This document shows, in pieces, positions 10,733 to 21,994 of a DNA stretch of 64,000 nucleotides. The position numbers and the translations under genes were made by a program. The first letter of the stretch is position 1. Every line of letters begins with the position of its first letter. The stretch comes from Marchantia polymorpha subsp. ruderalis (lineage: Eukaryota; Streptophyta; Marchantiopsida; Marchantiales; Marchantiaceae), in NCBI GenBank assembly GCA_037833965.1, contig AP031352.1, positions 7,916,501 to 7,980,500 of the forward strand, given 5' to 3'. Below the pieces are notes generated by a model that saw only the letters and a list, made by a program, of their open reading frames with translations, had not been told where the DNA came from and did no database searches.

Positions 10733-12285
10733 CACATTCATATGTCTAAACGACAGCATCAAAAGTACTCGGCATTTATGTGCTTTTAGTGAGAAACTTG
10801 ATACATGAATTAGGCATTAGGCAGATTGCAGCCGAGCCCTGTCAAGTGATAAGCTTGTAATTTAGTGAATCCACAACTCATGGCTATGACAATCTATGTG
10901 GAACATTATACAGCTTTTCTTCATTGGGGTGTGGCCATAATTAAGGTGTATATAGGTCTGTGACTCTTTCTGATGTGAGAAGAAAAAGTAGATGTCAATG
11001 AGAAGTAGAGATTAGCTACGTGATAAACTTTGCTGCTTATTGAGAGGATGACGTAGAAGTAGCATGTAGCTTTTGAACTGGGAATGTTTTACCGCCGATT
11101 GATGTAAAGCTGTGACCAATGATCTCGTGCAACAATAGACCTTTTTGAACAGGACGCACCCACAGGAGTAGACTTGTCCGCACAGTCTGACATATCCCTT
11201 CTCAATCCCATATATGGACTTTATTTGCGATGTTTGGCAGCTTGCTACAGAAAAGGTAAAGCGTATCGATAAATGATCCTATAAATGGAAATTAAAGTTC
11301 CCAGCACTGCTTTTCAGTGTGCGCATTCCCTTACTCTCAGCTGGTTTTGAAAATGTGCATATTTTTTACTGCTAGCGAATTGGTGTATCCTCTAACTTTA
11401 CGTGACGTCTCTGGACTTCATTCACTTCATCCTTCATGCAATCAAACGCTGAAGGCTTTCAATTGCCTCTTTCTGTAGGGAATCGTCGGAAGGGTTCATC
11501 CGGCATTCGAATTGATGGAAGCTACAATGTACAGTACTGCCTTTCGAAGTGTTACCATAAAAAGCACTTCGATCGTATGCTGGAGTTGACCAGATTTGTA
11601 AATCCGTAAAGCAGTACCTCTGTTGGTAGGCTGGATAACCCCCAGCGTTTCTGAAATTGGTGAAGGAACTGACTTCGCCTTCCTGTTCTTCCTATTATCA
11701 AACCCCAGTGTGTACCACACTGCATTACCATACGATTCTCTACTTCGTTGTGCATACCGCATATCTGATACAGTTTCCTTTTCTCCTTTTTTTTTCCTAA
11801 GATATAGAAGCACCAAAGATTGTATGAAACAAAATCTCCTAAACCACCACCACAAGGCCAGATAAAACAATAAACAGTAAAAACGTGAAGCCTTACCCGA
11901 GAACTTGGGGAAGATAATTAAGCAATCAATCATTCTGTTGAAACCTAGCTATTGAATTTCAGTAGTATCATCACGATAAATACATGATGAAAATAGCAGT
12001 GTAAAGAAATTTTTCTTCCTCTATGTGTTACTTAAAACTATAATTTAGTATCAGCGGCCACCTTAAAATTAGCAGCCTCCATTAATCTTAAGTTTTAGGT
12101 TCTTTAAGAGTAGCTCCAAGTATGAGCCGCAGATTTATATATTCCTTGCACATCCAAGGGAAAGTCATTTTTTTACAATAAGTTATGCTGTTGAGACGAC
12201 GACATCCGAGGGTAACTTGAGAGCTAGTGTAACAGCTTATGTGCCATCCAATCAAGTTTTGTTCAGTATACTTCTGAATATCGAA
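10733..12285. other. Stretch downstream of the small gene; no recognised gene
   Basis: Mixed composition, turning AT-rich after about 11900. A minus-strand open frame 11496-11933 (145 codons) shows no family motif and overlaps a plus-strand frame, so I do not call it. There may be a 3' untranslated region just after 10732. Confidence 0.4.
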
Positions 12286-12289
12286 AGGT

Positions 12290-13010
12290 TATGGTCCCTC
12301 ACTGGGCTGGTGAGCTTGATAGGATTATGAAACTTAAAACCCAGAATTACAAGGAATGGGCAATTGAGATTGAAGAGAGTTTGAGATTTTATGGCTGTTA
12401 GAAGTTCTTGTCAAAAGCTTGCAGACATTGAGGAGTGTATTGAAATGAGAAGATCATTTAACAACACATGAAGACCAAGAGGTTAATAAGGAGAACTTTG
12501 GATCAGTTCAACAAGGACCTGGTAGCAGATATCTCATGTGCTTGAGATATTTGGGCCATGTTGAAAGTTGTAACAAAGATTGGTATCTTCGCTGATGCTA
12601 GGCTGAAATGGACAAAGACTTTTAGTTTGAAGATGAAGATGTTGGTAGTGTAATTGCACATATGGCCAAGTTGAAGCTCTGTTTGTTAAAGTTTTGTGCA
12701 TCAGGCACAACCGTTCATACTCATTTTAAGGTTGCGCATCACCTAAGTAGTTTTCCTCAGAAGTTCGAGCCTCTTATTTTTTCTCTTGATGCTTTCAATT
12801 GAAACCAAGTAACATGGAATGATACGCACAACAAGATAGTTACATTTGCTATAAGGTGTGAAGGGAAGACAAGGAAGCTGATATGGCTACTACTCACAAG
12901 CAGTATACAGATAAAGAAAGTCGGTCAGCAAAGGTCAAAGAACATTGGAATTGCTACAAGTGTGGTGAAAAAGAACATATGAGTTTTTTGTGCCTAAAGT
13001 GATAAAGCAA
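12290..13010 (+). pseudogene. Copia gag remnant with zinc knuckle
   Basis: Translation near 12290-12400 gives KLKTQNYKEWAIEIEESL, matching the usual 'KL-x-NY-x-W' opening of copia gag. At 12945-13003 a knuckle CYKCGEEHM-type (C-x2-C-x4-H-x4-C) follows. The frame is broken by several stops. The product would have packaged element RNA into particles. Confidence 0.6.
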
Positions 13011-13419
13011 GAAGAAAGGTGATTTTAATTCTTTCAAGATTGAGGATAAATAACGAAGAGAATGCAGTTTTTGTTGAAGAATCTTCAAGTAATAAAAAGA
13101 TGTTGGATTACGTAGAAAATGAAAATGAAGGAACACATCAATCCTTGGTAAACAAAGAAAATTTTTTTGCAATTTGTTGGAGGAGTGAACAAGGAATACT
13201 ATCACTCTACAATAGTGCAAAAAGTCAAGTATGAACTTCATTTAGTTAGAGATCTGATATCAATGAGCAAACCTACTTAAACTGGAATTTATGTGCATTG
13301 TTGAAAACATGTTTGTACCATAGAAAAAGATGAAAGAGTTATAGGCTATGGAGTACCTGATTGATACTTTTTTAAGCTATTGGGAGTGAAGTACCAAACA
13401 TCAGCACATGTTTACCTTG

Positions 13420-16400
13420 CATACGACCATTCAATGAGGTTGTGGTATAGAAGATGGGGACATCTTTATGAACCTAACATTGAGAATCTTGGAAGAGTGA
13501 TGGAAGGTGTGAAGTTCTCCAGATAATCGTTACAATTACGTGAGCTTCGTACTATCGGTAAGTCACAAAATATTATATTTTATAAAAAATCATCAAATAG
13601 ATAAGGAGAAACGTTGGAACTCGTACTTTCAGACATTTGTGGTCCAATGGCTTACAGGTGGTGCATACAAAGCATACAAAAAAGTATACAAAGTGGAGAG
13701 TGTTACCTTAATCTCAATAAAGACAAAGGTTAAAAGAGGTTTGTTTACTTGCTGAAACACAAATATGAGTTATTGGTAAGATTCAAAGTCTTTGTAAACA
13801 TAGTTAGGACTCAAACAAGAAAGGAAAAAAAATCATGTCAAATGGAGTCACAAAATACATAAATCACGAGCCTGATGATATATGGAAGATTTTGATGGAT
13901 GCGATAGGTGGAAGTAGTACATCATATAGGAACGTTGCAAAAATATTGAATATGAATCCTAAGGACAAAGCTATGAGCATGATAGCTCATACTAGTTTCT
14001 AGATACAATTTTATGAAGTAGCTTTGAAGATGGCTAACTACATTGAAACCAAGAGCTCTTCTTGAAGGTTGAGGGATATCACATAAGCTTAAGCGAGAAC
14101 ATATAAAAAAACCTGATCTTATGATGTTGAGAATTCAAGCTTAGGCTAACATATCCAAGAAGCAAAAGAAAAAATTAAGGATGAAAGGTTCAACATTCAT
14201 ATTCATTGGTTATAAAGAAGTATTGAAAGTGTATGTTCTGTTCACCCTACATACCAACAGAAAAATTTGGAGTAGAGATGTAGGTTTTGAAGAGTAAATG
14301 ACTTGGGTAAATGATAAAAGATCTAGCATTAAAAAATCTGTAACAATTGCCTTAATTCTTAAAGTACATGTTAAATTACCAATTCCTTGTAGTGGTGATG
14401 ATAAAGAAATATCATCATCTAAATCATAAGTTTTTCAAAAAACCAAAAAAGTCAGAGATTTTTCAGTCTAAAAGTTAAAGTAATAATTAGCATCATAAAT
14501 ACTAGAGAAAGATGAATAATTCAGAAGAAGCGGATACTTGATCAAGATTTAGCTTCATCTCTTGGTCATGTCTATTTGAGTGATCATGCAAAGCAAATAA
14601 AACGTCAAAAGGTTTCCTAGAAGGTTTCAAGAATTAAAATCTCAAAGAATAAAATTAGAACTTATCGAAGAGTTTGGACAAGCTAAAGAAGTAGTTTCTA
14701 GAAGGTCAAAAAGTTAGAATCTCAAAGACAAAATTTGGGGATTATGACAAAGGCTGCCCATTTCTCGATGTTGAATGATATTACAATAGATAAAGCTGTA
14801 TCTAAATTGAAGTATGATGAAACTTCTTTTTATGCTCAAATAGCTGATAGACTAAATTATAAGAAGTGGGAGCAAGCCATACAAGAAAAGATTCATAATT
14901 TCAAAGAATTTTTCATAGAAAATGATACATGTTTCACTTAAAGAAATATTATTAGATTCACGTGGATTTTCTTAATTAAATAGAGGAGGCACTAGGGAGA
15001 TTCTCACGTACAAGGCGAGATTAATGGCCAAAGGGTATAGTTTAAAACAAGTATCATTTATCATGAAACTTATGCTCCAATAGCAAAGTATGGCTCAATC
15101 AAAATGGTATTAGCTTTAGAAGTTAAAAATGATTGGAAAATAGACCTATTATATCTCCGTACAACTATTTCAAATGGAGATTTCACCAAAAAAAACTCTA
15201 AGTGACTATACCTTATGCTTACAATCTTTCAAATTGCTGTTGAAAAAAATACTTTTTTAGCTTCTAGGATCTAGTAGGATGAGGTATAACTAGCTGCTAC
15301 CTAAAACAATAGTGTAAAGATGGGGGTCGTTATCAAATAAGAGAGGTTATTGATTTAGGCACGCTCATCCACTCCACTGTGCCATTGTATACCTATTCTT
15401 ATCACTGTATAAATAAAGAAGTATGTTTGCTGATGATGCTAACGAATTGGACGGCAGTCAAGAAGTCGCTCTAGTGTCGACTAATGAAGCCAGAAACATG
15501 CTGCAGTCTCTTAAGACTTTCGGGCTCCAACACGACGGTGATGATACAGTGTTTATCTTGTTGAGGCGCATGCAAGAAAAGATCAAGATGTTTAGATCCC
15601 GTCAAATGCCACAAAAGAGCATTCATGACTTTCAGCTAGTTTAAGGAGGTTTGCAACGATTGTATAGCTTTTTATTTTGTGTTTTGTAGGGTGTATTGAC
15701 TTACAAAATTTTTGGCACCACATAAAGTTATTGAATATTAGATTAGAGCATTTTATTGAATTAAGTATTGGCTCAAAGTTGGGACCGGATGCTGATATTG
15801 TATTACGGAGTTTTTTTTTGCATCAGACAGTACTGTATTGTTTTAGACAAGTTCCACTGTAGTTTTCTGAGTAAACAAGGCGTCAAAGAGAGCACACTCA
15901 TGTTTGAATGTAAAGATGGTATACTGTACATTGCAGTCAATATAGAAGATCTGCTATTGCGGTTAAGAGAATTAAGGCAATACAAAACACTATACGCTAT
16001 ATTTGTTCAGTATCTGATATGACCAGCTAAGTTTTTATTAGAGATCTACATTGAAAGTAACATAAAGAAAGAGTATGCATTAGGGTCAACGAGACCAAGT
16101 ACATTGAAAGCACTCTATAAAGAGATAAATTGAAGATAGAAAAGGAAGATCTCAATACCTGTTGCAATGCCTTTGAATACAAATTGCATACTCATGTAAG
16201 ACATAGACAAAATCAGGAAACAGATAATCAAGGATCTACCATTTCTTTATCAAAATGTTGAAGGATCAACGATGTTTGTTATGGTTTGTATTAGATCAAA
16301 AATTGTGGAGCTTTGTTAAAATACACTTGTTCAGTTTATTTGAGATGTGTTAAAAGAGTGCTAAGGTTCCTAAAGGACACTCAAAATATTTACTTGGATC

Positions 16401-16620
16401 ATATGAAATCTAAATATTGTGGAGTTAGTTGGAAAGATGATTATGATAAAAGTAGATCTACAAATAGATATCAATTTATTCCTAGTTGTGGAGCTATCAT
16501 TAAAAAGATGTAATGTAAAAATGAAAACAATAGAATTCAATAGTTTCATCTACTGCAGAAGCTCAGATAATGACTTTTTTGTTAGACTCTTGTAATGAAA
16601 GACAATTACCAAGATGAAGC
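13420..16620 (+). pseudogene. Copia pol remnant (integrase, RT, RNase H)
   Basis: Recognisable blocks: LWYRRWGHLYEPNI (gag-pre-integrase, about 13440); FIFIGYKEVLKVYVLF plus a SRDV-like block (about 14200-14290), typical of the region before RT; KKWEQAIQEKI (about 14870); YHETYAPIAKYGSIKMVLAL (RT, about 15055-15125); an IEDLLL block near 15945 at the position of the YVDD loop; and VKRVLRFLKDTQNIYL with RSTNRYQF (RNase H region, 16330-16480). Many stops and frameshifts make it non-functional. Confidence 0.65.
15423..15644 (+). pseudogene. Possible pogo/Tigger-type transposase C-terminal fragment
   Basis: A clean 73-codon frame inside the decayed copia RT. Its pattern, with an N-terminal 'NEARNMLQSLKTF', then 'VFILLRRMQEKI' and a terminal 'KSIHDF', resembles the C-terminus of pogo/Tigger-like DDE transposases, which often end in a short 'TTIxDFF'-like motif. 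No terminal inverted repeats were found. It may be only a chance similarity. Confidence 0.3.
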
Positions 16621-16852
16621 ATAATGGTAAAGATCCGATTCCACGAGGACAAAAACAAGTCCAGAGAATCAAGTAGTGTCACGAATCAACATTCTATTGA
16701 AGAGTTTTACTTCTTAGACACATGTCATTCATAGAAGATACTACAATTCTTAAGGCCGAAGGCAGCACATTGCAGCATGAAATCACACTTGAATTCTAAA
16801 ATTTGGTCAATAAGTTCCTACAGAAGTCAAACGCGACTCTGCAATTGATATT

Positions 16853-16885
16853 GGGGGGGAGGAGGGGGGGGGGGGGGGGGGGGGG
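16853..16885 (+). repeat. Poly-G tract
   Basis: Seven G, then A, GG, A, then 22 uninterrupted G. It lies next to the left arm of the fold-back element. The exact length is likely to vary or be misassembled. Confidence 0.9.
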
Positions 16886-17501
16886 AATTTTCCAAGATTA
16901 CACTCTCACCGAGCTTCAGTATCTTCGACAAACTGAAGCAATTCACGCACGGTGTCAAAAGGCACAGTACACTTTTGCGAGGAGGAATGCAGACTTAAAA
17001 CTGAGAAATCAACTAATGAAAAAGTTCCCTAGGGGCAGAGCCTTGGGCCTTTTTATTCCTAGATAACATCTGGACACATGAACATATTCTAAGATTACAC
17101 TCTCAGCCAGTTGTACAGAGATTCCAATGTACAGATTTGCTTAAATCTTGAGCTACACTATGAACCATTCAAAACATATTAATTGGACTCTCTACTTAAG
17201 ATGCAGTATCTTTGACAAACTAAAGCAATTTGCACACAGTGACAAAACGCACAATACACTAATGCGAGGAGGAATGCAAACTGAAAACTGAGAAATCAAC
17301 TAATGAAAAAGTCCTCTAGGAGGTAGAGCCTTGGGCCTCTTTATTCCTAGCTAACACCTGGAGACATCACTCGCTAAGATGCAAGCTCCCAATGGGCGCA
17401 ACGCTCGTTGGAAGCTTGCATACCGTGCGCGAATTGCTTAAGTTTGTCGAAGATACTGCATCTGAAGTAGAGAGTCCAATTAACATGTTTTGAATGGTGC
17501 A

Positions 17502-17530
17502 TAGGGTTTAGGTTTTAACCCTAAACCCTA
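17502..17530. repeat. Telomere-like (TTTAGGG) motif pair
   Basis: TAGGGTTTAGG and, 8 bases on, CCCTAAACCCTA form an inverted pair of Arabidopsis-type telomeric motifs just before the C-rich tract. Confidence 0.6.
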
Positions 17531-17639
17531 CCCCCCCCTTCCCCCACCCGGGCCAATATCAATTGCAGAGTCGCGTTTGGCTTCTGTAGGAACTTATTGA
17601 AGCCGACCCGGCAGTTATCAGGCTCGCTTAGTTCCTATC

Positions 17640-18188
17640 TACTCCTATCATACTCAAAACGGTTGACATTTCTAATTCTAATTTCTCCTCCGTCTTCTTC
17701 AAATCAAAGATGAATAAATTGAGCTTCCTACCTAATTGCCGCTGCACCGCTAGCTCCCAATTCTTTCACTCGACGCTCTAGCTCCACCACGCGCTTGAAT
17801 TCTCTCTCAAATTCCTTCTAAGACAATTCCAATTTGTCCCGAAGTACTTCCTTCTTATTCTTCACAATGTAAATTTCAATCCAAAGTCCCTTCTTCTTCA
17901 AATCCGAGGGTATCTAAGGCCAAAGTCCAAAGGCTGAAGATGTCTAAGGCCGAAGTTGTTACGGCCGAAGGCGCTAAGTCCGAAGGCGCTACGGCCAAAG
18001 TTACTTCTTTGATCCATACTAACCACTTCCAACACCCATAACTCGGTGACCCCTTATCTGTTTCAAAAGTTTTTGGGCTCATTGGAACAAGCACGCCAAG
18101 CTCTATCTATTGAAACCCTGCGTAAGGCAAAATACTTATAATTGAAAAAGTAATGAACCATTTACTTTTATGGATTATAACTCATTCT
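17640..18188 (-). pseudogene. Possible remnant of a coiled-coil, GAAGGC-repeat protein
   Basis: On the minus strand, a degraded segment translates to a charged helical stretch (KEFEREFKRVVELERRVKEL near 17745-17830) preceded by several CCTTCGGC-type repeats (17940-18000). The combination recalls the repeats and coiled coil of the 956-aa protein at 1-2894, but the order and identity are uncertain. Confidence 0.25.
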
Positions 18189-18594
18189 TGTAGCACTAGG
18201 GTTTAAAGAGAAGTTCACTCAAAGATAGAAACGTAAACTCTGAAGATTAGAAATACCAACAATTGTTCTTCTCTCTCTTATATAGCTCTCACCAACAAGT
18301 ACAAAAAGATAAGATCTTATCTCCATCATCCATCTTACTTCTAATGGATGGATGACATGGCGGATAACCCTAACAAGCACACGGAGTGTTGACGTTGCGC
18401 TCCCAACTAACACACTCAATCCTTACCTAAGCACACGAATTGCTGACGTGGAACTATCAACTAACACACATACTCTCTACTTACCAAGTGCGCGGATCGC
18501 TGACGTGGCACCTACGACTAGTGCCCGCTAAAGTATCTATATCAACATTTAGAGTAATCCCTACTTTAGTTCTAACTAAGTAAAGATCGTTACA
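18189..18594 (-). repeat. 3' LTR of the old chromovirus
   Basis: TG...CA bounded block of 406 bases. It carries three diverged tandem units with TGACG(T)-type motifs, whereas the 5' LTR has two. A purine-rich AAAAGGAGGGAG on the minus strand abuts its start, as expected of a 3' LTR. Confidence 0.7.
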
Positions 18595-18654
18595 AAACTC
18601 CCTCCTTTTAAGATGCAACGTCCTTGTTGCACATACTTTCAAACTGATGACCTA

Positions 18655-18815
18655 TCAAAAGTGCATTTGCTAAATTTTTAGCTCGTTCTGAGGTTGATTC
18701 ATATGATAAATAACATTTCCATTGAATCAAATTCTATACTTTGGGATATTTATGATCTCAAATACGTTTCTTGAGTATCTTTTATACCTCAAACTCCTCA
18801 TGATCTGCTATCAAG
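18655..18815 (-). pseudogene. Chromodomain remnant at integrase C-terminus
   Basis: The minus-strand translation gives DHEEFEV-KILKKRI and then LIQWKCYLSYEST-ERAKNLANA, matching the chromodomain pattern 'EYEVEKIL...YLVKWKGY...TWEP..NL'. Stops interrupt it. In chromoviruses this domain guides integration to particular chromatin marks. Confidence 0.6.
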
Positions 18816-18880
18816 GTTGGAAGAGAAGGTGGTGTTGGTTAGTTTTTGATATGTTTTGGTTGTGGTACATGTGTTTGCAA

Positions 18881-19873
18881 TCATGACACATGAAATACTA
18901 GATGTATTTTCATAGGTGATGAAAGTTCCATCTTATATGACAGTTCATCAACACGCTTCAACACTAAATATGGACTAATGAATCTAGGGTTCAACTTTGG
19001 TGTTCCTACAAGAGACAAATTTGTTGTAGATAACCAAACATGATCTCCTATCTCAAAAATCACTTCTCTACAGTGAGCATCGGCATGTTGTTTTTGTCGA
19101 TTTTGATCTATCACCAACTTCTTCTTGGCCTGATGTAGTCCTCGGTGAAAATGCTCCACAAATTTGTTGACTGCTGCAACTTTGGTCAAAAACTCCTCTC
19201 CTTTTGGAAGACTCATTAAACTTGAATGAGTTATAAGATGAGCTCCATACGTAAGAAAAAATGTATACTCCTTTGTGGATGCATTAACATAATTGTTATA
19301 TGCAAATTCCACAAGTGGCAAAAGGTTGTCCAATTCTTCTTGCTCTTCTAATGTGAATGCTCGTAGCATATCCTCTATAATTCTATTTGCCCTCTCCGTT
19401 TGTCAATCAGTTTGAGGATGATAGGCCGTTGACGTAGCTAGTTTTGTTTTGAAAAAACTAAACAAATTTTTTCAAAATAAACTTGTGAAGTGAGTACCTC
19501 TATCTATGATTAACACTTTTCTTAAGCCATGATTCATAGAAACTGCATCTAGATACAATTGAGCTAGTTTTGAAGATGTTATCATTTTTGTGGTTGGCCT
19601 GATGTGAATTATTTTGCTCAATTTGTCCACAAAAACCACCACACAATCATGTTTTAACAAAGTCTTTGGTAACTCACATACAAGATCTATTGTGACATGT
19701 ATCCACCCCTGTTCAGGAATAGGAAAAGCTTGTAATAAACCCGCTGGTTTTTGATTACTTGCCTTGTTTTGTTGACAAGCAACACAAATTTGAACATAAA
19801 GCTCCACATTCTTATGTATTTTGAGCCAATAGTACACTCGTTGTATACTCTCCATGGTTTTCTCTACTCCCAC
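18881..19873 (-). pseudogene. Integrase of the old chromovirus
   Basis: The minus-strand frames 19873-19472 and 19369-18881 give the zinc-binding C-x2-C (CVACQQNKA), the core Asp in TIDLVCELP, the second Asp in LIIDRGTHF, and the catalytic Glu in QTERANR after an in-frame stop. A GPY/F-like tail (KLNPRFISPYLVL ... HLVFHVS) follows. A frameshift near 19470 and a stop near 19410 break it. Insertion of G1 separates this part from the HHCC histidines, which lie beyond 26602. Confidence 0.75.
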
Positions 19874-19875
19874 AT

Positions 19876-19879
19876 GACC
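19876..19879 (+). repeat. Target-site duplication GACC, left of G1
   Basis: GACC immediately precedes the TG of the 5' LTR and is repeated at 26599-26602 right after the CA of the 3' LTR. Confidence 0.85.
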
Positions 19880-20650
19880 TGTAAGACCAGATATTGCATG
19901 TGTGAATTAAAACTAGAATTAGCCAAGGAGTTAATCATGGTTAGGATAGTTATGACTAAATCTAGCTAGTTATGACTAAGTCTAGCTAGTTTAGTTATAA
20001 TGTCTATACTTGGCGGAATAACTAGAGAAGTTCTAGAAGATTTGAGTGAGCACTTCTATTTTGTCTTGTAAAAAAGTCTAGATTCCAAGAGAAAATACTT
20101 TTGAACTTCATGTTTAGTTTTGATTGGTTTGACTAAAGTAAGGAGTATTCCATTGGTTAGACTAAGTCTAATGTTGACTTAGTGGAAAGTGGAAAATCTA
20201 GAAGTTGGAAAGGCACAAATGGCATGTCGCCACCTCAATCTAGGGATTAGTAAACATTTAGAAGGTTTAGGGGGCCAATGGCATGTTGCCACATATTGAT
20301 AACTAGTCAACCTTACTATGGTTTATCTTCGTAAAAGTAAGTTAGATAGAAATTACCATTTGTTACTATGGTAAATTCTCAAGTAGTATATATAGAGAGG
20401 TAGGGAAGAGCCTCTCAAGCAAGTTTGAAGAGTTCATATGTAGAAACTTGTTTCATATATGAAAGAGTGACAAATTTTCAGTACCTTGGAGTGTCGATGA
20501 GTGTATGAGTTGGAGTGATACTTTGAGAGATTGTGTGAGATGGTGTTTAGGTTATGAGTATGATGCGGAATACTAGTCTTCTAGAATCATGATGAGCTAC
20601 CGAAAAGCCATCTGAGGTAAACCTGAGTGAGAGTCAACCCGAAGGTTGCA
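19880..20650 (+). repeat. 5' LTR of G1 (771 bp)
   Basis: Starts TGTAAGACC and ends GGTTGCA. Same length as the G1 3' LTR and the solo LTR at 40194-40964. Confidence 0.9.
20386..20394 (+). promoter_or_regulatory. TATA box in the G1 5' LTR
   Basis: A TATATATA string precedes GAGAGGTAGG and lies about 260 bases before the LTR end, suiting a U3/R promoter. The same site is present in the 3' LTR and the solo LTR. Confidence 0.55.
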
Positions 20651-20654
20651 TTTT

Positions 20655-20671
20655 TGGTTCCGTTGCCGGGA
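20655..20671 (+). other. Primer-binding site of G1
   Basis: TGGTTCCGTTGCCGGGA lies 4 bases after the LTR and has the form of a complement to a tRNA 3' CCA end. It differs in two or three positions from the Asp-type PBS common in plant Tat/Athila elements; the exact tRNA should be checked against host tRNAs. Confidence 0.7.
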
Positions 20672-21328
20672 CCTCAATCTAGAAGGCGGAATGTTTAGGA
20701 TTCGATTTCTAGCTAGAGAGAAAGTATCCATGAGGGATCACTTGGTGTTAACATTGGGGAATGAAAGAGCGGAGAGTGTGCTTGAGAGCAAAAATCCCTT
20801 TGTTTATCCAATAGTCTCATTTGATAGCTTAGAAGTGATTTTGTACGTTTTGTACACGTAAATAGGTCTTTTTGAGAGAAAAGTGATCTTAGACACCAAA
20901 AAAATATTTTTGAAGGTATTTTTCAAAGTTTTTATTGATTTTAGAGTGGAAGATAGAAAACATTTACGTTTTTGTTTCAGGTCCAGATCATGTGTTAACA
21001 GAAAGATATGAGAGTTAGAAGTTGAGTGGGTTTTCACAGGTACCAAAAGTTTGCTCTCTAGAAAGTTTGTACAGAGTAAATTACTTTTTGTGTATTTCAA
21101 TTTAGGCTTTGAAACTTCGTACGCGTGTGTATTTGAAGATTACCTACGTGTGAGTCAAAAGTTTACTGAGAGATCACGTCTAGAGACGAAGTTATGATGA
21201 TTTGAAGTTTAGGGGGTACAAAATCAGGATAAGATAGCAAAAGTTTGGGGTTTCTTTATTTGAAGTTTTGGCCTAGTAGATAACGTTTCTGGGAGAGACC
21301 TTTTGAGTGGTCTTCACCTTATGGAAAA
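20672..21328 (+). other. G1 untranslated leader with a short conserved ORF
   Basis: The 5' leader between PBS and the first long ORF. A small frame beginning MFRIRFLAREKVSMRD (20691-20861) is present almost unchanged in G2 (46753-46923). Whether it is translated is unknown; the rest shows no coding signal. Confidence 0.5.
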
Positions 21329-21772
21329 ATGAGTGATCAAGGGGGCTGGAAGGTTAATTTATCCAAAGTACCTCAAGGCTTGGATGTTATAGTGTCTTTA
21401 GACTCCAATACAAGAGAATTCAAGGTGGAGTTTGAAGAAAGAGTAGTTAGTCAATCCCCAAGAGTGAAACGTGAGAATTGCTTTTATTGTGGAGAGGAGG
21501 GACATAAGGTTGTCAATTGTTCCCTGCGGAACAAGGATAGAAGATTAAGGAGCAAGAGGACCTTGGGAGATTTGAAACTTCACTTGGGACCATCATCGCC
21601 ACATGAATCCCAAAGTGCAACATTTTGTGACAATTGCGGAGTGATTGGACTACAGGCGGGACACGAATGCAGCGGAGTGAAGGCGCTTCTAGAATCACTG
21701 GTGGAAGGGTTTGACGGCAAGCTAAGTGCTGAAACGGAGAAAGTGACCTCAGCGGGTTCAAGCTCAAACTGA
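21329..21772 (+). CDS. Extra zinc-knuckle protein upstream of gag (G1), 147 aa
   Basis: An intact ORF of 147 codons separate from gag. It contains a CCHC knuckle CFYCGEEGHKVVNC (C-x2-C-x4-H-x4-C, residues about 51-64) and a second Cys/His cluster CDNCGVIGLQAGHEC (about 100-114). The G2 copy (47393-47836) has the same length and differs at about 7 residues. It stays open in both elements while gag-pol is broken. An acidic tail continues in another frame after the stop in both copies, so frameshifting or splicing may extend it. A role in RNA binding is inferred from the knuckle only. Confidence 0.65.
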   Translation: MSDQGGWKVNLSKVPQGLDVIVSLDSNTREFKVEFEERVVSQSPRVKRENCFYCGEEGHKVVNCSLRNKDRRLRSKRTLGDLKLHLGPSSPHESQSATFCDNCGVIGLQAGHECSGVKALLESLVEGFDGKLSAETEKVTSAGSSSN

Positions 21773-21994
21773 AGATGGAGATCATCATTCAGATGATGAA
21801 AAAGATGATGATGAGGGTAGGACTCATTGTATGCCTAGGGGAGGAGAGAGCTTTGGCTATCTTGGAGCAACCAATTCCTTTTGTGTTTCCTTTGATGAAT
21901 TACTCAAGGATGGAGTTTATGTTGTTTGTATTGTACTAAGGAGTCCCATATAAATTTCCAATAGAAAAAAAGAAGATTATAAAAAAAATATTAG

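Larger units (their letters stand above)
12290..16620 (+). mobile_element. Decayed Ty1/copia retrotransposon, plus strand
   Basis: Copia domains appear in the order gag, CCHC knuckle, gag-pre-integrase, integrase tail, RT and RNase H, spread over many short frames with numerous stops and shifts. LTRs could not be identified at either end. A possible pogo-type transposase fragment interrupts the RT region (15423-15644). The degree of decay indicates an old insertion. Confidence 0.75.
16807..17600. repeat. Fold-back (inverted-repeat) element
   Basis: The outer arms are 48 bases, 16807-16854 and 17553-17600, with a single mismatch. The G-rich tract inside the left arm is mirrored by a C-rich tract inside the right arm (17531-17550). 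Inside are a direct repeat (16914-17075 and 17201-17365) and a second inverted pair of about 77 bases (about 17158-17240 and 17428-17505). No coding capacity is evident. It could be a fold-back DNA transposon or MITE-like composite. Confidence 0.65.

Noticed and set aside
11496-11933. 145-codon minus-strand ORF
   Set aside because: Basic, aromatic, low-complexity start and no motif; overlaps a plus frame with equal claim.
16853-16885. Poly-Gly protein from the frame 16803-17066
   Set aside because: The Gly run is just the poly-G tract, and the frame crosses the fold-back repeat.
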